This document shows, piece after piece, positions 7,219 to 11,345 of a stretch of 11,345 bases of DNA. The notes beneath the pieces are model-generated. The model was given only the letters and a program-made list of their open reading frames with translations. It searched no databases and was not told the DNA's origin. Source of the DNA: Ignavibacteriaceae bacterium (lineage in GTDB: Bacteria > Bacteroidota > Ignavibacteria > Ignavibacteriales > Ignavibacteriaceae); assembly GCA_022865965.1 (NCBI GenBank), contig JALHTS010000099.1, positions 1 through 11,345 of the forward strand. The letters are read 5' to 3'. Each line of letters begins with the position of its first letter. The first letter of the stretch is position 1. The position numbers and the translations under genes were made by a program.

Positions 7219-8094
7219 ATGATTTTTAGTATGACAGGTTACGGCAAAGGCAGTTCCGATAAAGGAAACTGGTTTATTGACGCAGATGTTAAATCTGTTA
7301 ACAGCCGTTATCTTGAAATTTATTTTAATCTTCCTTCATCTTTGCTCAGCAAGGAATATGAATTACGCGATCTGATAAAAAATAAAATTAAGCGCGGCAA
7401 GCTCAGCGTTAATATACAGATGAAAAGAAACGGAATTAATGACGACGCTGTTCTTTTTGATGAAGTTAAATTGAAAAATTATCTTGCCCTTATTAAACAG
7501 GTAAAAAAATCAGCAAAACTTCCTGATAAAATTAAACTAGATCATTTATTAATGAGTAAAGATCTTTTTCTTTCCGGTGCTGTTGAACTTAGTGATAAAG
7601 AATTCGAATTTGTAAAAAAGACTATGGCACAGGCATTAGATAATTTACTCGAAATGAAAAGTAAAGAAGGAACTGAATTAGCAAAAGATTTTAAGAAGCG
7701 TTTAAAGAATATCGAAAAGAAACTTGATTTGATTGAGAAGGAAACAAGATTAAGCGTTAATGAAAATTTTAAAAAGTATAAAGAGAAAGTTAAAGCTCTA
7801 ATTGAAGATACACCAAATTTTAATGAGCGGCTTGAGCTGGAACTAGCAATATTAGCCGAACGATCAGATATTACTGAAGAATGTGTAAGATTAAGAAGTC
7901 ATATAAAAATGTTTTTAGATAGTCTAAATAAAGAAGATGATCCCGGAAGAAAATTAAATTTTATATGCCAGGAAATGAACCGGGAAACAAATACAATTTC
8001 CTCCAAAACACTATCAACTTCCATCACACATAATTCTGTTCTTATTAAAGAAGAAATTGAAAGAATGCGTGAACAGATACAAAATATTGAATAG
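7219..8094 (+). CDS. yicC: YicC family protein (endoribonuclease-like)
   Basis: The N-terminus MIFSMTGYGKG is the family signature. The C-terminal block is also complete: DITEECVRLRSH, then GRKLNFICQEMNRETNTISSK. E. coli YicC is reported to act in RNA decay as an endoribonuclease; activity here is inferred from family membership. The protein has 291 residues, as usual for the family, with a coiled, Lys/Glu-rich middle. I start it at ATG 7219 rather than the in-frame TTG at 7192, for two reasons: AGGA (7209-7212) sits six bases upstream, and the family begins at this Met. The TTG also overlaps the -7 promoter element. It is followed by gmk after two bases, the common yicC-gmk arrangement. Confidence 0.93.
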   Translation: MIFSMTGYGKGSSDKGNWFIDADVKSVNSRYLEIYFNLPSSLLSKEYELRDLIKNKIKRGKLSVNIQMKRNGINDDAVLFDEVKLKNYLALIKQVKKSAKLPDKIKLDHLLMSKDLFLSGAVELSDKEFEFVKKTMAQALDNLLEMKSKEGTELAKDFKKRLKNIEKKLDLIEKETRLSVNENFKKYKEKVKALIEDTPNFNERLELELAILAERSDITEECVRLRSHIKMFLDSLNKEDDPGRKLNFICQEMNRETNTISSKTLSTSITHNSVLIKEEIERMREQIQNIE

Positions 8095-8096
8095 CT

Positions 8097-8663
8097 TTGA
8101 GCAAAAAAGGAAAAATTATTGCCGTATCTTCACCAAGCGGCGGCGGCAAAACAACGATAGTTAAAAAAATTTTACATCAGTTTCCTGAATTAGTCTTTTC
8201 TGTTTCGGCAACTACAAGACCGAAACGCAAAAATGAAGCGCACGGAGTTGAATATTTTTTCATTACGGAAAATGAATTTAAAAAGCATATTGAGAATGAT
8301 GATTTTGTAGAGTGGGAAAGATTTTACGACTATTATTACGGAACTTTTAAGAGTTTTATTGCCGAAAACATTAATAGCGGTAGGTCTGTTGTTCTCGAAG
8401 TTGATGTTAAAGGTGCATTATCGCTGAAGAAAATTTATCCTGAATCTTTTTTAATTTTTATTGATCCGCCTTCATTTGATGAGTTGGTGAAAAGATTAAA
8501 AAACAGAAATACCGAAAACCTGGAAGATTTTCAGAAAAGAATTGACCGCGCTAAGATGGAACTGAAGCTAAAAGAAAAATTTGATTTCATTGTGGAAAAT
8601 AAGATGCTTGAAAAAGCAACCAATGAAGCTATAAGTTTAATAAATAAAATTATAAAGGAGTAA
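8097..8663 (+). CDS. gmk: Guanylate kinase
   Basis: Gmk converts GMP to GDP with ATP in the cytosol and recycles GMP for nucleic acid and (p)ppGpp metabolism. The P-loop is SSPSGGGKTT (11-20), followed by the GMP-binding SATTRPKRKNEAHGVEYFF segment. Later come GTFKS, LEVDVKGAL (the Asp-containing Walker B-like strand) and the lid region with LKNRNTEN. The 188 residues are within the family's range. It uses a TTG start (8097) two bases after the yicC stop. No Shine-Dalgarno is visible, so translation is probably coupled to yicC. No in-frame ATG lies before the P-loop, which supports TTG. The rpoZ start follows five bases after its stop. Confidence 0.95.
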   Translation: MSKKGKIIAVSSPSGGGKTTIVKKILHQFPELVFSVSATTRPKRKNEAHGVEYFFITENEFKKHIENDDFVEWERFYDYYYGTFKSFIAENINSGRSVVLEVDVKGALSLKKIYPESFLIFIDPPSFDELVKRLKNRNTENLEDFQKRIDRAKMELKLKEKFDFIVENKMLEKATNEAISLINKIIKE

Positions 8664-8668
8664 AACAA

Positions 8669-8959
8669 ATGCACAGCACCCCAATTGATTTAAGGGAAAT
8701 AGATAAACGCGCTTCAAATGTTTATGAAGCTGTCATCGTCTCTGCAAAAAGAGCACGGCAAATTAATGATGAGAATAAAATAGAGTTTAATGCTCTGCTC
8801 AATACAATCCCTGAAACAGCCGCTGATGAAGAAACTGAAGATATTACAAATCCGGCTCAGCTTAAAATTGCACTTGAACAGGAAAAGAAAAAAAAGCCGC
8901 ATCTTCAGGCTTTGAATGAACTGCTTGATGGTAAGATTGATTTTGAATATAAGCAGTAA
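8669..8959 (+). CDS. rpoZ: DNA-directed RNA polymerase omega subunit
   Basis: Omega binds the C-terminal region of beta-prime, helps RNA polymerase assembly, and in some bacteria forms part of a ppGpp site. The 96-residue protein shows the omega/Rpb6 core NVYEAVIVSAKRARQIN (17-33) and a C-terminal ALNELLDGKIDFEY resembling the family's AL-x-E-(I/L)-x-x-GKI ending. Between them is an acidic linker (about 52-61). An AAGGAG ribosome site overlaps the gmk stop and lies eight bases before ATG 8669. Following gmk directly is the usual arrangement in many bacteria. The coaBC (dfp) gene often found next is absent; a double terminator follows. Confidence 0.9.
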   Translation: MHSTPIDLREIDKRASNVYEAVIVSAKRARQINDENKIEFNALLNTIPETAADEETEDITNPAQLKIALEQEKKKKPHLQALNELLDGKIDFEYKQ

Positions 8960-8972
8960 TACAAGATGAATT

Positions 8973-9026
8973 GCCGGAACTTATTATTATAGTTTAACTA
9001 AAATAATTCCGGTTTATTTTTTTTTT
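8973..9026 (+). terminator. Intrinsic terminator 1 after rpoZ
   Basis: CCGGAA (8974-8979) pairs with TTCCGG (9007-9012), with G8973-T9013 as a possible wobble extension. Inside the loop TTAT (8981-8984) can pair with ATAA (9003-9006), and the centre has a TAGTT/AACTA palindrome. A T-rich tail follows, with ten consecutive T at 9017-9026. It starts 13 bases after the rpoZ stop. Confidence 0.82.
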
Positions 9027-9066
9027 ACGGGAGTGATTTTTACTAATTACTTCCGTTTTTGTTTTT
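9027..9066 (+). terminator. Intrinsic terminator 2, directly after terminator 1
   Basis: ACGGGAGTGATT (9027-9038) pairs with AATTACTTCCGT (9045-9056) over 12 positions with two G-T pairs and a 6-base loop. TTTTTGTTTTT follows to 9066. It abuts the T-run of the first hairpin with no spacer, making a tandem fail-safe arrangement. The remaining 99 bases before the next gene are AT-rich and show no other element I can support. Confidence 0.82.
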
Positions 9067-9165
9067 ATGTAATATCTTAGATGTTAAATTTCTATAACTT
9101 AAAAATTCAATTTTACAAAATTGATTCTTTTGTGGATCGATAAATACTTTTCTTAAAATAGTTAG

Positions 9166-9933
9166 ATGACAAAAATTCCAAAAGAAAAAATAATTCGTTT
9201 ACTAAAAGATCAAAAAGAAATTTTTAACGATGATCTTTTTGAACCAAAGCAGCAATTTGTTAAACCTGGGAAAAAAGATTATCCTGATCTGCAGTCTAAA
9301 GCCAAAAAAATAGGTGTTAAGGAACCTTCCCAAAAGGAAGTTCAATTATTTGAAAGCGAACAAGAAACCTGGGAAACATCAAATTCACTTGATGAGTTAA
9401 ATAAACTAATCTGCAATTGCACAAAATGCGGTCTTCACAAAAACAGGAATAAATTTGTTTTCGGAAGCGGAAATCCAAATGCAGATGTTATGGTTATTGG
9501 TGAAGGTCCCGGTGCTGAAGAGGATGCCCAGGGATTGCCATTTGTTGGAAGAGCAGGAAAACTATTAACTGATATTCTTAAAGCAATCAAGTTTGAAAGA
9601 GATGAAGTTTTTATTGCAAATATTATAAAATGTCGTCCGCCCGGAAACCGCACTCCTTTACCTGATGAAATGGATACCTGCATTCCATATCTGAAAAAAC
9701 AAATTGAACTAATTCAACCTAAATTGATTCTTTGTCTGGGATTAACTGCTGCAAAGGGTTTACTTAAACAGAAAGAGTCACTTACCAAGCTGCGTGGTAA
9801 GGTTTATGAATATGAAGGGATAAGCACAATGGTAACATTTCATCCCGCTGCTTTATTACGAAATCCAAATTGGAAACGTGATTGCTGGGAAGATGTAAAA
9901 AAGTTCAGAAAGCTTTATGATGAAATTTCTTGA
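9166..9933 (+). CDS. Family 4 uracil-DNA glycosylase, [4Fe-4S] type, with N-terminal extension
   Basis: This enzyme removes uracil from DNA as the first step of base excision repair. The family 4 signature is complete. The water-activating motif is GEGPGAEED (112-120), with GLPFVGRAGKLL after it. The loop NIIKCRPPGNR occupies 152-162, and the DNA-intercalation motif is FHPAALLRNP (225-234). Cys85, Cys88, Cys156 and Cys172 have the CX2C...CX15C spacing of the iron-sulfur ligands in this family. The 255-residue protein is longer than the roughly 190-220 of simple members. The excess is residues 1 to about 72, a Lys/Gln/Glu-rich, probably flexible segment of unknown role. The start ATG 9166 has no visible Shine-Dalgarno. 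The gene stands alone between the double terminator and dnaB. Confidence 0.94.
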   Translation: MTKIPKEKIIRLLKDQKEIFNDDLFEPKQQFVKPGKKDYPDLQSKAKKIGVKEPSQKEVQLFESEQETWETSNSLDELNKLICNCTKCGLHKNRNKFVFGSGNPNADVMVIGEGPGAEEDAQGLPFVGRAGKLLTDILKAIKFERDEVFIANIIKCRPPGNRTPLPDEMDTCIPYLKKQIELIQPKLILCLGLTAAKGLLKQKESLTKLRGKVYEYEGISTMVTFHPAALLRNPNWKRDCWEDVKKFRKLYDEIS

Positions 9934-10050
9934 TCAGAATCCTGTGTTTTATTCATAACTGAACAAAAATATTAAGCTTTTTAATTGACTCTTAATTAAA
10001 CAATTCCAATTTTCCAATTGCAATTAAAAAATATCTGAGTTACTTTTACA

Positions 10051-10067
10051 CCCCGACATGTTCGGGG
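10051..10067. repeat. Short palindrome CCCCGA-CATGT-TCGGGG (copy 2)
   Basis: CCCCGA (10051-10056) pairs with TCGGGG (10062-10067), extended by A10050-T10068, around a 5-base loop. The arms are identical to the copy at 291-306 while the loops differ, as expected for a conserved structure. It is followed by ATTTTG, a weak T-run, so it could double as the end of the glycosylase transcript. It lies 21 bases before the dnaB start. Confidence 0.6.
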
Positions 10068-10088
10068 TATTTTGTCTGAAAAACGGTT

Positions 10089-11345
10089 ATGGCTAAATCA
10101 AAAAAAACAACAGAAAACCAAGCAAACAATATTATTCCCGCAGATGTTAAACCACCATCTGCTCCGGAAATAGAAGCAGCAGTTATTGGTGCGATGCTTA
10201 TAGAAAAGGAAGCAGTTCCAAAAGCAATTGAACTTCTAAAACCGGAAAGCTTCTATTATAAAGCTCACCATTTAATTTTCGAAACGATGATCTCTCTGTT
10301 TGAATCCGGTGAAGCGATTGATACTGTTACAGTTTATGAAGAGTTGAAAAAGCGGAATCATATTGATGATGTTGGAGGTGCTGTTTATTTAAGCAAACTT
10401 TCACAAAATATTTCTTCTGCTGCAAATGTTGAATTTCACGCAAGAATAATTCTTGAAAAACAAATTTTACGCGGACTAATAACAAGCTCCCACGAAATTG
10501 CACGAGCCGCTTACGATGGTTCCAGCGATGCATTTGATATTCTTGATGATGCAGAAAGAAAAATATTTGAAATAACTGAATCACATCTGCAAAAGTCATT
10601 TCAAGGAATGGATCGAGCTGTAAGAGATGCGCTTGAATATATCGAAGCGATTCATTCTCAAACGCATAAAAAGTTTTCTGTTCCAACTGGATTTTATGAA
10701 CTTGATGAAATACTTGGCGGATTCCAAAAATCGGATTTGATAATAATTGCAGCTAGGCCATCTATGGGCAAAACTGCTTTGGCGCTGACTCTGGCACGCA
10801 ACGCTGCTGTTGATCACCAAGTGCCAGTTGGAATTTTCAGTCTTGAAATGTCAACAATGCAATTAATCATTCGCTTACTTTGTGCAGAAGGAAGATTAAA
10901 TGCACATCTTGTAAGAACGGGAAAACTTCCTCACGAAGAAGCTGCAAAACTGAGTAAGAATGCTCACAAACTCATCAATGCACCAATCTATGTAGATGAT
11001 TCTCCCGCGCAAACCGTACTTGAAATAAGGGCAAAAGCAAGAAGACTTAAAGCTGAAAAACAAATCGGGATGGTAATAGTAGATTATCTTCAGTTAATGC
11101 AGGGACCGGCAAAAGCAGAAAGTCGTGAAAGAGAAATTTCGCATATATCAAGATCATTAAAAGCATTGGCTAAAGAACTTAACATTCCTGTAATCGCACT
11201 TGCGCAGCTTAATCGTGCAGTTGAAACGCGTACAGATAAACGTCCTCAGCTATCTGATCTTCGTGAGTCAGGATCAATCGAGCAGGATGCTGATGTGGTA
11301 ATCTTTCTTAATCGTCCTGAACTGTATGGAATTAAACAATTTCCT
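10089..11345 (+). CDS. dnaB: Replicative DNA helicase DnaB, N-terminal 419 residues (3' end outside window)
   Basis: DnaB is the hexameric 5'-3' helicase of the replication fork, partner of primase and the loader. A short polar leader (1-22) precedes the N-terminal domain (about 24-125, PSAPEIEAAVIGAMLIE onward), then a linker helix and the RecA-like motor. Walker A is ARPSMGKTA (222-230) and Walker B is MVIVDYLQLM (328-337). The ALAQLNRAVETR segment and the following DLRESGSIEQDADVVIFL segment (sensor region) are intact. The frame stays open to the last base, and the final visible residues are YGIKQFP. No intein interrupts the P-loop or downstream motifs seen here. ATG 10089 has no clear Shine-Dalgarno. 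The missing part should be only about 80-100 residues. Confidence 0.96.
   Translation, partial: MAKSKKTTENQANNIIPADVKPPSAPEIEAAVIGAMLIEKEAVPKAIELLKPESFYYKAHHLIFETMISLFESGEAIDTVTVYEELKKRNHIDDVGGAVYLSKLSQNISSAANVEFHARIILEKQILRGLITSSHEIARAAYDGSSDAFDILDDAERKIFEITESHLQKSFQGMDRAVRDALEYIEAIHSQTHKKFSVPTGFYELDEILGGFQKSDLIIIAARPSMGKTALALTLARNAAVDHQVPVGIFSLEMSTMQLIIRLLCAEGRLNAHLVRTGKLPHEEAAKLSKNAHKLINAPIYVDDSPAQTVLEIRAKARRLKAEKQIGMVIVDYLQLMQGPAKAESREREISHISRSLKALAKELNIPVIALAQLNRAVETRTDKRPQLSDLRESGSIEQDADVVIFLNRPELYGIKQFP

Noticed and set aside
9067..9165. Candidate promoter upstream of the glycosylase (TTTTG near 9128 and TACTTTTC at 9145-9152)
   Set aside because: Spacing is about 12 bases instead of 19 and the -7 box has a mismatch; not better than chance in this AT-rich gap.
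9981..9999. TTAATT/AATTAA inverted repeat after the glycosylase gene
   Set aside because: Only six A-T pairs in very AT-rich DNA with no T-run; expected by chance.
10327..10820. Minus-strand open frames opposite dnaB
   Set aside because: They have no start signal or recognisable motifs, and the + strand encodes a continuous DnaB with intact Walker motifs.
10749..11345. Possible intein in dnaB, a common insertion host
   Set aside because: The P-loop, Walker B and following motifs are contiguous at normal spacing, with no splicing-domain sequence in the visible part.

Overview
The window is a low-GC, tightly packed bacterial chromosome segment in which every gene lies on the + strand. Gene order (rpsI-rpsB-tsf-pyrH-frr, then yicC-gmk-rpoZ), a diderm envelope (Omp85 protein, lipoprotein, Gram-negative-type YicC) and a Bacteroidota-type promoter (TTTG-N19-TAnnTTTG) point to the Bacteroidota/Chlorobiota/Ignavibacteriota group. 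My best guess is an Ignavibacteria-like organism. That placement is an inference from protein character and signals, since no database search was possible.

Region 1 (1-3642) is a translation/nucleotide block: the 3' end of rpsI, then rpsB with an unusually long charged tail, tsf, a strong terminator, pyrH, frr and a second terminator. The rpsI-rpsB gap holds an 18-bp imperfect stem built from inverted hexamer repeats, plus a CCCCGA/TCGGGG palindrome.

Region 2 (3719-7151) is an envelope cluster of three closely spaced genes. They encode a membrane-anchored YkuD-family protein whose catalytic cysteine position is serine, an unknown lipoprotein with an acidic stretch after its lipobox, and a TamA/BamA-like outer-membrane protein with about three POTRA domains. 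The function of the cluster as a unit is unknown.

Region 3 (7164-9066) starts at a candidate promoter and carries yicC, gmk and rpoZ (RNase-like protein, guanylate kinase, RNA polymerase omega). It closes with two terminators in tandem.

Region 4 (9166-11345) has a family 4 [4Fe-4S] uracil-DNA glycosylase with an N-terminal extension. A second CCCCGA/TCGGGG palindrome follows, then the 5' part of dnaB, which runs off the window.

Most of the window is ordinary housekeeping sequence. I see no CRISPR array, IS element, tRNA, rRNA, toxin-antitoxin pair or defence island, and no stretch over 300 bases without a gene. The most unusual items are the cysteine-less YkuD protein with its envelope neighbours and the repeat-built hairpin after rpsI.
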